From assembly GCF_050589605.1 (NCBI RefSeq), contig NZ_JBNGOO010000008.1: a DNA stretch of 64,000 bases; one strand, given 5' to 3'. Positions 26,314 to 34,839 of this stretch are shown in pieces; position 1 is the first letter of the stretch; the number at the start of each line of letters is the position of its first letter. Source of the stretch: Granulosicoccus sp947495035 (GTDB lineage: Bacteria > Pseudomonadota > Gammaproteobacteria > Granulosicoccales > Granulosicoccaceae). The notes under the pieces are model-generated. The model had not been told where the DNA came from and did not search any database. It saw nothing but the letters and a program-made list of their open reading frames with translations. Position numbers and translations under genes: made by a program.

Positions 26314-26386
26314 CAGCCTGCTTGCACTGCGCAATCGCTCCGTTTAGGGTGGCTGCTTCCCTTGAACCAGTGAGCCATCCACCGCC

Positions 26387-26839
26387 GTGTTGAAATCCAT
26401 CCATCCTTTGTTGAATGCCGACGTCCTGCATGCCCTGGCCGCCATGGGGCATGGCGATACCCTGGTTCTGTGCGATGCCAACTTTCCGGCCGAGAGCGTT
26501 GCTCGTCAGACGACGCTGGGCAAACTGCTGCGAATCGATGGCGCCTCCACGCCGGACGTGGCCGAAGCCGTGCTGTCGCTCATGCCACTCGACACCTTTG
26601 TCGACGATGCCGCGAAATGCATGGCGGTTGTCGGTTCACCTGATGAACGTCCTGCCGTACAACAGGAGGTGCAGGCGATCATCGATGCCAGTGAAAGCGA
26701 ATCGTTCCCGCTGGTGCCGGTGGAGCGCTTTGCCTTCTATGAACAGGCGAAACAGGCCTATGCCGTCATTGCCAGCGGAGAGCCACGCTTCTTCGGTTGC
26801 TTCATCCTGACCAAAGGCGTCATTGCGCCCAGGGACTGA
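26387..26839 (+). CDS. fucU: RbsD/FucU-family sugar mutarotase, FucU-like
   Basis: 150-residue mutarotase that interconverts sugar anomers. The N-terminus LKSIHPLLNADVLHALAAMGHGD carries the His essential in the family, and LCDANFPAES follows. The end AVIASGEPRFFGCFILTKGVI matches FucU (fucose mutarotase) better than RbsD. GTG at 26387 and TTG at 26390 are both possible starts. It is followed after seven bp by tdk. No other fucose gene is nearby, so the in vivo sugar may be fucose, galactose or a related pyranose. Confidence 0.9.
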   Translation: MLKSIHPLLNADVLHALAAMGHGDTLVLCDANFPAESVARQTTLGKLLRIDGASTPDVAEAVLSLMPLDTFVDDAAKCMAVVGSPDERPAVQQEVQAIIDASESESFPLVPVERFAFYEQAKQAYAVIASGEPRFFGCFILTKGVIAPRD

Positions 26840-26846
26840 TTGCACC

Positions 26847-27449
26847 ATGGCTCAGCTCTATTTCTACTATTCGGCGATGAATGCCGGCAAGTCCACTTCG
26901 TTGCTGCAATCGGCACACAATTACCGGGAACAGGGCATGCAGGTGAGTCTGTATACCGCTGCCATTGACGACCGCTATGGGCGCGGCTTCATCCGTTCAC
27001 GTATCGGTCTGCAGGAGAACGCCTTGCTGTTCGATGCGGATACCGGCTTTCTGAGCGCCATCCGTGAGCAGCATCAGGCCGGATCGCTGTCCTGTGTGTT
27101 GATAGACGAGGCGCAGTTTCTATCCCGTTCCCAGGTGGATGAACTGGCCAGAGTGGTGGATGATCTGGATATTCCGGTTCTGTGCTTCGGCATACGTACC
27201 GACTTTCAGGGAGAGATGTTCCCGGGCTCGTCGCGATTGCTGGCGATCGCCGACAAGCTGCAGGAGCTGAAGACCGTTTGTACCTGCGGTAGAAAGGCGA
27301 CGATGACCGTCAGACTTGATGCGTCAGGGCAAGCGGTGGCCGCCGGAGCGCAGGTCGAGATCGGCGGCAACGATCGGTATGTGTCCAAGTGTCGTCGGCA
27401 CTATCGGCAGTTGATGGATGCCGCAGCCAATCCCGTATCGATCAGCTGA
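26847..27449 (+). CDS. tdk: Thymidine kinase
   Basis: 200-residue type II thymidine kinase, phosphorylating thymidine to dTMP for salvage. The P-loop is YYSAMNAGKSTSLLQ, the metal-binding segment is CVLIDEAQFLS, the lasso region is present, and zinc ligands lie in TVCTCGRKAT and VSKCRRHYRQ. The ATG at 26847 starts the conserved MAQLYFYYSAMNAGK; a longer frame from 26823 overlaps fucU. The 3' end overlaps the convergent DUF2325 gene by eight bp. Confidence 0.95.
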   Translation: MAQLYFYYSAMNAGKSTSLLQSAHNYREQGMQVSLYTAAIDDRYGRGFIRSRIGLQENALLFDADTGFLSAIREQHQAGSLSCVLIDEAQFLSRSQVDELARVVDDLDIPVLCFGIRTDFQGEMFPGSSRLLAIADKLQELKTVCTCGRKATMTVRLDASGQAVAAGAQVEIGGNDRYVSKCRRHYRQLMDAAANPVSIS

Positions 27450-28695
27450 GCGTCTCGTAGAGACTGCGAGTGAAGGCGGACAAGCTGGATCGCTGCATGA
27501 AGATCATCGGCTTGTCCTGCTTGGCACACAGCGTCCGTGCCTTTTGCATGGCGCTGTGACTGATGCAGTCCGTGGGGCACATGACGACATCCGCCTGACT
27601 GACAAGCTCGGAAATGCGATGAGGGCAGGTTTCCCGTCCTCCGTCATGGTGCAGGAAGCGTCCCTCGCATGATTCGACCAGGGCCTGGAAGTGTCGGCGT
27701 TGCTGCGCCTTGCCACCGAGATACAGGACACATTGGCCGCACAGTTTCAGATCGCGGGCGGCCGGGCAGTCGGCAGGCGGCACGGTGTCGATGTCCGGGG
27801 GCAGTGTCTGGCCCAGACGTGCTTCCAGCAATTGCTCCAGACGTTGTACATCCAGTTGCAGATGATGCCTGTCGGCTCGTTCTGCGATGAGCAGGTCTTG
27901 CAGTACTTCCACTTTTTCCTGCAGCTGAGTGGTCTGCAACTGCGTAGCGGCTTCTCTGGCGCGATTGCTCGCATGCGTGGTCTCATCCGATGGTGCTGTG
28001 GACTGCGGCAATTGCAGTTGTGCCTGCAGCTTGCGGTTCTCGATCTGCAGGGCATCCGTCTGACGAGTCTGATCATGCAGGGCCTGGCTGGTCTGTTCAT
28101 GGCGCAGGCGCAATGACTGCAGGTCCTTGTTGAGCGATGCCAGTTGTCGCTCCTGTTCCTGCAAACGTCCACGATCCACACAGGTGCTGGCACCGGACAG
28201 ATGCGACATCATGTGAACCTGACCGAAGACTTCCAGAATGATGGCCCGGGTCGCCAGCGGATGGGTGATCAAGGCCCACAGGCTGGCCGGTACCTGACCG
28301 GATGTCCAGCCGCTTTCCCACAGCGACGTCAGCGCAGCTTCATCTCTGGCTGCGCGGAACTGTTTCACCGTCACGGTGAATTTCCGCTCCAGCAGCTTCT
28401 GCAGACGTTGCGACAGAGGATGTTTGCCGTTTTCGGCGTTCTCCACCGCCAACTGGTGAATCTCGTAATCCGTGGCATCCTTGACAGGCAGGCCCGCCTT
28501 GCCCGCCTGCTGCCTGACTTCGGCGAGCGTCAGACAGGTCCCCACCACCATGCAGTGCCAGCAACTCTGCAGCTCCCAGAGTCTGTATCGCGTACTACGC
28601 ACCTGGGTCTGCAGGAAATCCGGCCGCGGCTGCTGAGTCAGGGGAAAGACCGGCGCTTGCGGTACAGTCGACTGAGACGTCAGCAAGTGTTTCAT
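27442..28695 (-). CDS. DUF2325 domain protein with central coiled coil
   Basis: 417-residue protein. The N-terminal domain has a Cys/His motif (LQSCWHCMVVGTCLTLAEVR, about residues 43-62). A long coiled coil follows at about 178-290 (repeated Leu/Gln heptads, RLQEQERQLASLNKDLQSL). The C-terminal DUF2325 domain starts at CGQCVLYLGGKAQQRRHF and contains LHHDGGRE, VVMCPTDCISHSAMQKA and PMIFMQRSSLSAF. The DUF2325 family has conserved Cys and His residues and no firm function. The gene lies 54 bp after the Cys-rich unknown gene, on the same strand, and both sit behind a Fur box, so iron-responsive expression is likely. A role in iron or redox handling is inference. Confidence 0.85.
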   Translation of the reverse strand: MKHLLTSQSTVPQAPVFPLTQQPRPDFLQTQVRSTRYRLWELQSCWHCMVVGTCLTLAEVRQQAGKAGLPVKDATDYEIHQLAVENAENGKHPLSQRLQKLLERKFTVTVKQFRAARDEAALTSLWESGWTSGQVPASLWALITHPLATRAIILEVFGQVHMMSHLSGASTCVDRGRLQEQERQLASLNKDLQSLRLRHEQTSQALHDQTRQTDALQIENRKLQAQLQLPQSTAPSDETTHASNRAREAATQLQTTQLQEKVEVLQDLLIAERADRHHLQLDVQRLEQLLEARLGQTLPPDIDTVPPADCPAARDLKLCGQCVLYLGGKAQQRRHFQALVESCEGRFLHHDGGRETCPHRISELVSQADVVMCPTDCISHSAMQKARTLCAKQDKPMIFMQRSSLSAFTRSLYETLS

Positions 28696-28749
28696 GGCAT
28701 TGTCCGGCGGTGGTTGGGCTGAGTCTGTCGTGCGTTCCGGTACTCGAGA

Positions 28750-29799
28750 TCAGTGAATCATCGGCGTTTCGTTGAAATGTTCACAGTCCCGATGCAGCGA
28801 TTCCCGGGCTCGCAGCTCGCGGATATCCCATTGACGATTTGGCAGGGCTGTACCGATCTGGCTCAGTATTGCCTGAAACTCGGTGCTGCGTGTCATCAGA
28901 CGATCGACCGAGTCCGATGGCAACCATTCACTGAGCTGGCGCTGTGCCCGTTGCGTATCGCCGGTAGAGAAATCGGCCAGTGTTCCCAGGAACATCGCTT
29001 CGAAGGCGGATATGTCGGGGCAACACAGACACTGGATGGCCGGAGGCTGGGCGCTGTAACGGATGGATTCCACCAGCACGGCATCCACCACGCTCTGCAG
29101 TTCCGGCAAGGCCACATGATGGCAGAGCAGTGGAACCACCTGAGCGCCAAGACCGACATAGGACAGCGTTCTCTTGCGCAGTCTGAGTGCATTGAGCAGC
29201 ACGGCTTCGCCCAGCGACAGATCACTGGTGAGGGTGACCGAGCGGCTCTCCAGCGGACCATTGTGTTCCGGCATGCCGCGCCAGCTGGGTGTGAATACAT
29301 GTTCTCCACCCCGGCGAAAACACTCGGCACTGCACAGCGCGGTTGCGGCCTTGCTGAAGGGTTCGATCGAGGGTGCAGCGAGACAGTGTCGGGCCAGGTT
29401 GCGGGCTTCTTCGGCTTGTCCAGCGTGGATCTTGCACAACAGGCAGAGCACCAGATTTTCGTTGTCCGACAGCCATTGCGACGCCGTGCCGTCTGGCTGC
29501 TCGGGCCGACCGGGTGAATTCAGCAGTATCTCTGCCAGCAGGTTGACGGCTTCGATGGTGTGCTGGCGTTCTGCACCGGCATCGATGATCCTGCCTAGCG
29601 TGTCGAGTACATAGCGAGCGGCGATGGAAGCCTTGGGAGTACGCCCGCGGGCGCGGGGTACTGCCAGCAGCAGTCTGGCTGGCAGGGGCAGGTCCTGAAA
29701 CCGTGTGCGGGTGGTAAATGCCGACTGAATCGAACCCGACTGGGCAAGTTCGCGAGGCTCTCTTTTCAAGGCTTCAGTGGAGATGATGACTGGATTCAT
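28750..29799 (-). CDS. Cys-rich helical protein of unknown function, Fur-controlled
   Basis: 349 residues. I do not recognise a named domain. The protein looks all-helical, with a TPR-like feel in the middle (EAVNLLAEILLNS, LVLCLLCKIHAGQAEEARNLARHCL, AATALCSAECFRRGG). It has ten Cys residues, several close together (CLLC, CSAEC, CLCC), and a final HRDCEHF, which could bind metal. No signal peptide or membrane segment is visible. GAGGCG lies six bases before the ATG at 29799, and a strong Fur-box match lies about 30-50 bp upstream of the start. It forms a two-gene unit with the DUF2325 gene. Confidence 0.75.
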   Translation of the reverse strand: MNPVIISTEALKREPRELAQSGSIQSAFTTRTRFQDLPLPARLLLAVPRARGRTPKASIAARYVLDTLGRIIDAGAERQHTIEAVNLLAEILLNSPGRPEQPDGTASQWLSDNENLVLCLLCKIHAGQAEEARNLARHCLAAPSIEPFSKAATALCSAECFRRGGEHVFTPSWRGMPEHNGPLESRSVTLTSDLSLGEAVLLNALRLRKRTLSYVGLGAQVVPLLCHHVALPELQSVVDAVLVESIRYSAQPPAIQCLCCPDISAFEAMFLGTLADFSTGDTQRAQRQLSEWLPSDSVDRLMTRSTEFQAILSQIGTALPNRQWDIRELRARESLHRDCEHFNETPMIH

Positions 29800-30116
29800 G
29801 CGTACGCCTCTGTAAAAATGGTACTAACAATAATCATTCTCATTAACATTCTAGAATAATTCATGCTGTCTGTCAGCTTCATTCTCCATGCCTGAAACAG
29901 GCGGGCAATCTGTGCCTCGATGGGCGGAACAAGCATCGCCCGCAAGGGCGCTGGCTCATGGACAGTCTTCGCTTCGGTGTGACGGGGACGTTCGCGGGGA
30001 GTACATTCGGGTTTTGCTGATGCCTGTCGAAGAGAGGCGGCAGGGAGTATCGTGTTGGGCATCGCAGCGGGGCAGTGTCTGTCTTGCGTCTGTCCACTGT
30101 ACAAGGTGAGCCTGAA
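29800..30116. other. Divergent intergenic region with Fur box
   Basis: 317 bp between the Cys-rich unknown gene and the GNAT gene. The left 60 bp are AT-rich and hold the Fur box at 29828-29847. The remainder shows no credible gene and must hold the GNAT promoter. Confidence 0.6.
29828..29847 (-). promoter_or_regulatory. Candidate Fur box
   Basis: On the minus strand this reads GTTAATGAGAATGATTATTG, containing AATGAGAATGATTATT, a close match to the Fur consensus built from GATAAT-type hexamers. It lies about 30-50 bp before the start codon of the Cys-rich gene, where it would overlap the promoter and repress under iron-replete conditions. Confidence 0.75.
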
Positions 30117-30830
30117 ATGTCTGAACGTGTGAATGAATTGCAGCAACCCATCGGCGAGGAAGTCGTGGGGTGGCAGTCGCTGGAGATGCCTGCCCGTACG
30201 CCGCTGCAGGGGCGCTACTGTCGAGTCGAACCGCTGGACATCCTGACGCATGTCGATGAGCTGTACGAGGCCTTTGCTGCTGACAGGGAAGGTCGACTCT
30301 GGACGTACATGCCCATGGGACCCTTTGCGTCCGCCGGTGAACTCAAGGACTGGATGGACGGTGCCTGTACCGGAGAGGATCCCCTGTTCTACGTCATCAT
30401 CGAGGCAGACAGCGACAAGGCTGTCGGTTTTGCCAGTCATATGCGGATCAAGCCCGATATCGGGGTCATGGAGGTGGGTTACATCGCCTACTCTCCACAG
30501 TTGCAAGGAACCCGGACTGCCACGGAGGCGATGTATCTGCTGATGTGTCGTGCGTTCGATGAACTGGGATATCGACGCTATGAATGGAAATGCGATGCGC
30601 TCAATGCCGCTTCACGATCGGCGGCCCTGCGTCTGGGTTTTACCTACGAAGGTACTTTCAAACAGGCAACGATCTACAAGGGGCGAAATCGGGATACAGC
30701 CTGGTTCTCCATGCTGGATCGGGACTGGCCGAGCAAGAGGAAGGCCTTCGAGTGCTGGTTGGCCGAGGGTAATCATGATGAGCAGGGCAGGCAGAAACAC
30801 CCCCTGCAGCACTTTGCGGATCTGGCCTGA
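30117..30830 (+). CDS. GNAT-family N-acetyltransferase (RimJ/RimL-like)
   Basis: 237-residue acetyltransferase. It has the RimJ/RimL pattern GRYCRVEPLD at the start, FYVIIEADSDKAVGFASHMRIKPDIGVMEVGYIAYSP (beta 4 region) with the CoA-binding QLQGTRTATEAM, and the C-terminal RRYEWKCDALNAASRSAALRLGFTYEGTF segment. AAGGTGAG seven bases before the ATG at 30117 supports this start over an upstream frame at 30075. The acceptor (protein N-terminus or small amine) is not known. It is convergent with the DUF1801 gene. Confidence 0.88.
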   Translation: MSERVNELQQPIGEEVVGWQSLEMPARTPLQGRYCRVEPLDILTHVDELYEAFAADREGRLWTYMPMGPFASAGELKDWMDGACTGEDPLFYVIIEADSDKAVGFASHMRIKPDIGVMEVGYIAYSPQLQGTRTATEAMYLLMCRAFDELGYRRYEWKCDALNAASRSAALRLGFTYEGTFKQATIYKGRNRDTAWFSMLDRDWPSKRKAFECWLAEGNHDEQGRQKHPLQHFADLA

Positions 30831-30911
30831 CTGGACCCGATCCGGCCTTGCTGATTCGACTTGAGCGGACGGTCTGCTTCAGCGGGTATACATGGGGTTT
30901 GCCGCTGCCGA

Positions 30912-31352
30912 CTATCGTGCCCAGGTCTGATAGTGCTTCTGCAGGTAATCAACGCCGTAGCGCACGATTTCCTCGAGAACACCGATGTCGATATCGTCCA
31001 GCTTGTTGACATACAGACAGCTCTTGCCGATCCTGTGTTTGCCGAGTCGCTGCAGATAATCGTCCAGCTCATGATAGCCGGGCATGATGTAAATGCTCAG
31101 GCTGGCCTTGCGGGGTGAAAAACCGGTCATCATGCTGTCGCCACTACGGCCGCTGTCATAGACATAGTGGTATCGCCCATAGCCGACGATGCTGGTACCC
31201 CACATGACCGGTGGGAAGCCGGTAACCTGTTCGAACCAGGCAAGCAGATGGTCGGCATCCTTTCGGCGCACCGGATGCTCGACCCTGGAGATGAATTCGA
31301 CAGCCGGCAGGGGTGTCGGTATTGTCTTGTTATTACTCGATTTCGAGCTCAT
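30912..31352 (-). CDS. DUF1801 domain protein
   Basis: 146-residue small soluble protein of the DUF1801 (YdhG-like) family. Hallmarks are RRKDADHLLAWFEQVTGFPPVMWGTSIVGYG, the SIYIMPGY stretch and LGKHRIGKSCLYVNKLDDID. These proteins fold like frataxin-related or YdhG domains and have no settled function. A perfect palindrome lies about 50-75 bp upstream of its start. Confidence 0.88.
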   Translation of the reverse strand: MSSKSSNNKTIPTPLPAVEFISRVEHPVRRKDADHLLAWFEQVTGFPPVMWGTSIVGYGRYHYVYDSGRSGDSMMTGFSPRKASLSIYIMPGYHELDDYLQRLGKHRIGKSCLYVNKLDDIDIGVLEEIVRYGVDYLQKHYQTWAR

Positions 31353-31402
31353 GTCCGGTGCTGTGCCTGATCCTGTTGCGGGGGAAGTGATACGTTCTGT
31401 CC

Positions 31403-31425
31403 GACTCGATCAATATGATCGAGTC
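31403..31425. promoter_or_regulatory. Perfect 23-bp palindrome between DUF1801 and cytidylate-kinase-like genes
   Basis: Arms GACTCGATCA (31403-31412) and TGATCGAGTC (31416-31425) are exact reverse complements with a 3-nt spacer. It lies downstream of the cytidylate-kinase-like gene and 51 bp upstream of the DUF1801 start, both on the minus strand. It may be an operator for the DUF1801 gene or a hairpin terminator; there is no T-run. Confidence 0.55.
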
Positions 31426-31469
31426 GAGGCAGTTGGCAGATGTGTCTTCTCAGGCTTGCAATACTTCCT

Positions 31470-32195
31470 TCAAGCAGGCATTGCCTGTCGCTCGCCCAGT
31501 TGCTCGAGAATCAGTGTCAGCTGCATTCGGGCAATGGTGTCGATCGATACCCTGTCGGTATTGCAGACCAGGTCGTAGTGTTCGGGATCGGCACTGTCGA
31601 TCTGGTAGTGCGTCTTCCACAACTGCCGTCGATCGCGGTCTCGCTGCTGAATCTCACGCAGCGTGTGAGCTTCATCGAGCTGCAGCACCGGTGTCATGCG
31701 CGCGACCCGTGCAGACAGTGGCGCCACGAGCCTCAGGTGATTTCCACCGGCAAGCCCGAGTGTGGACATGGCGCCACCGTGGCCTAGAATGATGACCTTG
31801 CCCAGAGAGGCGACGGTGCGAAGAAAACGGGACAGCCGCGCATAGGCCGCGTTCTGCATTCCCTGGTCACCAAAGATGCCCATTACCAGTTCTGCAATCT
31901 GCGAATGGTATTTTTCATCGAGCAAGTCGTTCATGGAGGTTGCAAGATGCTCTCGTGTGAGCACTTGCTGACACATGCTCTTGTCGAAGATCCGCCAGCC
32001 CTTGAGCGCCGGATTGTCGGAGTCACAGTGGTCGATGTGTTCCAACAGCTTCTTCGCCAGAATATTGCCACCTGCCCCTGACTGGCTGGTGATGGTGACA
32101 AAGGGCAGGGTTCCCGGTGGCAGGCGTTTTCGCTGGCCGACGAGCCGGGATTTCGTGTCAGAGATGAATTGTTCAACTCTTGCGTTGCTATCCAT
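31470..32195 (-). CDS. Cytidylate kinase-like family protein
   Basis: 241-residue P-loop protein of the cytidylate-kinase-like family (Pfam PF13189). The nucleotide-binding stretch is FVTITSQSGAGGNILAKKLLEHI. DKSMCQQVL, VIILGHGGAMST, LRLVAPLSARVARM and the lid-like REIQQRDRDRRQLWKTHY follow, as in this family. The substrate of such kinases is not known; it is not the essential Cmk. AGGGAG about nine bases before the ATG at 32195 marks the start. Confidence 0.85.
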   Translation of the reverse strand: MDSNARVEQFISDTKSRLVGQRKRLPPGTLPFVTITSQSGAGGNILAKKLLEHIDHCDSDNPALKGWRIFDKSMCQQVLTREHLATSMNDLLDEKYHSQIAELVMGIFGDQGMQNAAYARLSRFLRTVASLGKVIILGHGGAMSTLGLAGGNHLRLVAPLSARVARMTPVLQLDEAHTLREIQQRDRDRRQLWKTHYQIDSADPEHYDLVCNTDRVSIDTIARMQLTLILEQLGERQAMPA

Positions 32196-32374
32196 TGTTC
32201 TTCGCTCCCTTGGTTGCTGAAGTGGACTACACACAATTCGAGACGATGAATCGGTCCCCGAGTTCCGGAGAGGGCCTCTGATTGTTACCTTGCAGTACTG
32301 CCAATGCCTCCGCATTGATATCCGTCAAGCTCCTGCGGGATGTGTCGCCTCTGTGTGCCATGATGCAAGGAGGT

Positions 32375-33811
32375 TCAATCCCGTATGAAAAGTGTTGCCG
32401 GGCGTTCCAGAAAGGCGCGAATGCACTGAATGAACTGCGCCGCCATATACCCGTCGATGATGCGGTGGTCAAACGAGGAACTGAGGTTCATCATCTGGCG
32501 ATTGACCACCTGCTCATGCCGAATGACGGCTCGAGGAACGATGCGGTTCACTCCCACAATGGCCACCTCCGGCTGATTGATGATGGGAGTACTGGCAATT
32601 CCCCCCAGAGCCCCCAGGCTGGTGATGGTGATCGTGCTGCCACCGAGTTCTTCCCGGGCGATGCGTCCCTGGCGAACCGCTGCCGCGAGCCGGCCGATTT
32701 CCGCGGACAAGGCCCGGATACCCAGGCGCTCTGCATGGCGCAGGACCGGCACCAACAGTCCCTGATCGGTCCGGGTGGCAATACCGATGTGCCGGGCAGC
32801 ATGCCGATGCAGTGTGTCTGTCTCTTCATCGTAGAGCGCGTTGATGTCCGGGAACTGCTCCAGGCTTCGAAGCGTTGCCAGCACGATGAAGGACAGAGGT
32901 GACAGATTTGTATTATTATCTGGGTTTGTGGCGTTTCCCGTACGTTGGCTTGCCTGAGTCGTGCCCGTGTTCAGCTCGTGACGCAATGACTCCAGCTCGG
33001 TCATGTCGATTTCTTCGATATAGCTGAAGTGTGGAATCCGGCGACTGGCCTGTTCCATTCTGCGCGCCATGGTACGTCGCACGCCGGTCAGGACGATACT
33101 GTCGATCCTGTCCGCACTGTCCGCACTGTCCGCACTGTCCGCACTTCCCGCACTTCCCGCACTTCCCGCACTTCCCGCACTTCCCGCACTTCCCGCACTT
33201 CCCGCAGCGTTCGAACCGCCCGAGAAGGTCTCGCGATCGGTCCTGGCGGCTGTCGGTGAGATCGCTGCCGATTCATCGAACAGGTAGTTGTCGAGATCGG
33301 CATGCGTGATACGGCCATCGGTACCCGAGCCTCTGACCTTGCGCAGATCAACTTCTCGTGTTCGTGCTCGCTGACGAACAGCCGGAGCCGCCAGCACGCG
33401 AACCGACTCTGAGACATTGTCCGAGGCATTACCTGCAGCTGGCTTGGTAGCAGGCTTGACGATGTCGGGCTGCCTGACGGATTCTTCTGCAGCAGGTATC
33501 TCTTGCGTTTTTGCATCACCGGCAACTTTTTCACTGGCTGTCGTTCGGTTGTCGGTGGACGCTGATTTGCCGTCGGTGTCAATGCGGGCCAGTTCGGCTC
33601 CGACCGCCAGCACATCGCCGGCCTGGCCGCTCAGCGAGATGACGATGCCTGCGGCCGGCGAGGGAATTTCCACGGCTGCCTTGTCGGTCATGACCGCACC
33701 GAGGGTCTGGTCTTCTTCGATGGTGTCACCGACGCCAATCTGCCATTCGACGATTTCCGCCTCCGTCACACCCTCGCCTATATCGGGCAATCGAATGATG
33801 AGCGTGCTCAT
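32375..33811 (-). CDS. bkdB: Dihydrolipoyl acyltransferase (E2) of branched-chain 2-oxoacid dehydrogenase
   Basis: 478-residue E2 core. One lipoyl domain (1-80) carries the lipoylated Lys44 in AVMTDKAAVE. A peripheral E1/E3-binding domain lies at about 137-177 (VLAAPAVRQRARTREVDL through GRITHADLDNYL). The second linker has an in-frame tandem repeat, seven AGS then four ADS units. The catalytic domain ends with SSSFDHRIIDGYMAAQF, with the His and Asp of the acyltransferase site. It accepts acyl groups from E1 and transfers them to CoA. The start overlaps the E1 beta stop by four bases. Confidence 0.92.
   Translation of the reverse strand: MSTLIIRLPDIGEGVTEAEIVEWQIGVGDTIEEDQTLGAVMTDKAAVEIPSPAAGIVISLSGQAGDVLAVGAELARIDTDGKSASTDNRTTASEKVAGDAKTQEIPAAEESVRQPDIVKPATKPAAGNASDNVSESVRVLAAPAVRQRARTREVDLRKVRGSGTDGRITHADLDNYLFDESAAISPTAARTDRETFSGGSNAAGSAGSAGSAGSAGSAGSAGSADSADSADSADRIDSIVLTGVRRTMARRMEQASRRIPHFSYIEEIDMTELESLRHELNTGTTQASQRTGNATNPDNNTNLSPLSFIVLATLRSLEQFPDINALYDEETDTLHRHAARHIGIATRTDQGLLVPVLRHAERLGIRALSAEIGRLAAAVRQGRIAREELGGSTITITSLGALGGIASTPIINQPEVAIVGVNRIVPRAVIRHEQVVNRQMMNLSSSFDHRIIDGYMAAQFIQCIRAFLERPATLFIRD
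33108..33206. repeat. In-frame nonamer array in the E2 linker
   Basis: On the plus strand there are four copies of CTGTCCGCA (33108-33143) followed by seven copies of CTTCCCGCA (33144-33206). On the coding (minus) strand these give seven Ala-Gly-Ser and four Ala-Asp-Ser units. The period is a multiple of three, and the copies are again sorted into two homogeneous blocks. Confidence 0.95.
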
Positions 33812-34839
33812 GACACTGCCTCGCCAAGACCGTCGAGTGCCCGTCGGATGCCCGCTTTCAGGCGCTTGGGGCCCGGAAAGTAATGCCACTCCTGGGCGTG
33901 AGGATAGGGTGTATCCCAGCCGGTCACACGTTGCACCGGAGCTTCCAGCGAATGAAAGCACTCGGCCTGAACCAGGGCTGCCAGTTCGGCGCCGAAGCCG
34001 GAGGTGAAGGTCGCCTCGTGTGCTATCACACAGCGACCGGTCTTTTGCACCGAGTTCCGGATTGCCGCAAGATCCAGTGGCAACAAGGTGCGAAGGTCCA
34101 GCACATCGGCGCGGATGCCCAGCTCGGCGACGGCCGCCAGAGCGACATGTACCAGTGTGCCATAGGCGAGAATCGTCACCTCGTCACCTTCGCTGAGCCG
34201 GGCCGCCTTGCCCAGTGGAACGAGATGACGGCCCTCGGGTACTTCGCCCAGTGGGTGGTTTTTCCAGGATGACAATGGCCGGTTGTGATACCCGTCGAAG
34301 GGCCCGTTGTACAGGCGTTTCGGCTCGAAGAAAATAACCGGGTCAGGGTCTTCGATAGCAGCGGTCAGCAGGCCTTTTGCATCCCCGGGATTGGATGGCA
34401 TGACGACCTTGAGCCCTGCCACATGGGTAAACAGAGCCTCTGGTGACTGACTGTGGGTCTGTCCGCCATGTATGCCACCACCACAGGGCATGCGGATGAC
34501 CAGTGGCGCGGTGAAGTCGCCGGCGGAACGATGCCGCAGACGGGCCGCTTCGGAGACGATCTGATCGTAGCCGGGGTACACGTAATCGGCAAACTGGATT
34601 TCGGCGATGGGACGCAGACCATAGGCCGCCATGCCGATGGCCACGCCGATGATGCCGCTTTCATTGATGGGCGTATCGAATACCCGGGATTTACCGTACT
34701 TTGCCTGCAGGCCCTGCGTGCATCGGAACACACCGCCGAAGTAACCGACGTCTTCGCCGAACACGACAACCCGCTCATCAGCGTCCATCGCGACATCGAT
34801 GGCATCGCGGATGGCCTCGACCATGCTCATTCTTGCCAT
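33808..34839 (-). CDS. bkdA2: Branched-chain 2-oxoacid dehydrogenase E1 beta
   Basis: 343-residue E1 beta subunit. It shows the standard start MSMVEAIRDAIDVAMDADERVVVFGEDVGYFGGVFRCT in pieces, with GEDV contacting the cofactor region, then RVFDTPINESGIIGVAIGMA, RMPCGGGIHGGQTHSQSPEA and the transketolase C-terminal DLRTLLPLD. With E1 alpha it decarboxylates branched-chain 2-oxoacids using thiamine diphosphate. It overlaps E1 alpha by one base and E2 by four. Confidence 0.95.
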   Translation of the reverse strand: MARMSMVEAIRDAIDVAMDADERVVVFGEDVGYFGGVFRCTQGLQAKYGKSRVFDTPINESGIIGVAIGMAAYGLRPIAEIQFADYVYPGYDQIVSEAARLRHRSAGDFTAPLVIRMPCGGGIHGGQTHSQSPEALFTHVAGLKVVMPSNPGDAKGLLTAAIEDPDPVIFFEPKRLYNGPFDGYHNRPLSSWKNHPLGEVPEGRHLVPLGKAARLSEGDEVTILAYGTLVHVALAAVAELGIRADVLDLRTLLPLDLAAIRNSVQKTGRCVIAHEATFTSGFGAELAALVQAECFHSLEAPVQRVTGWDTPYPHAQEWHYFPGPKRLKAGIRRALDGLGEAVS

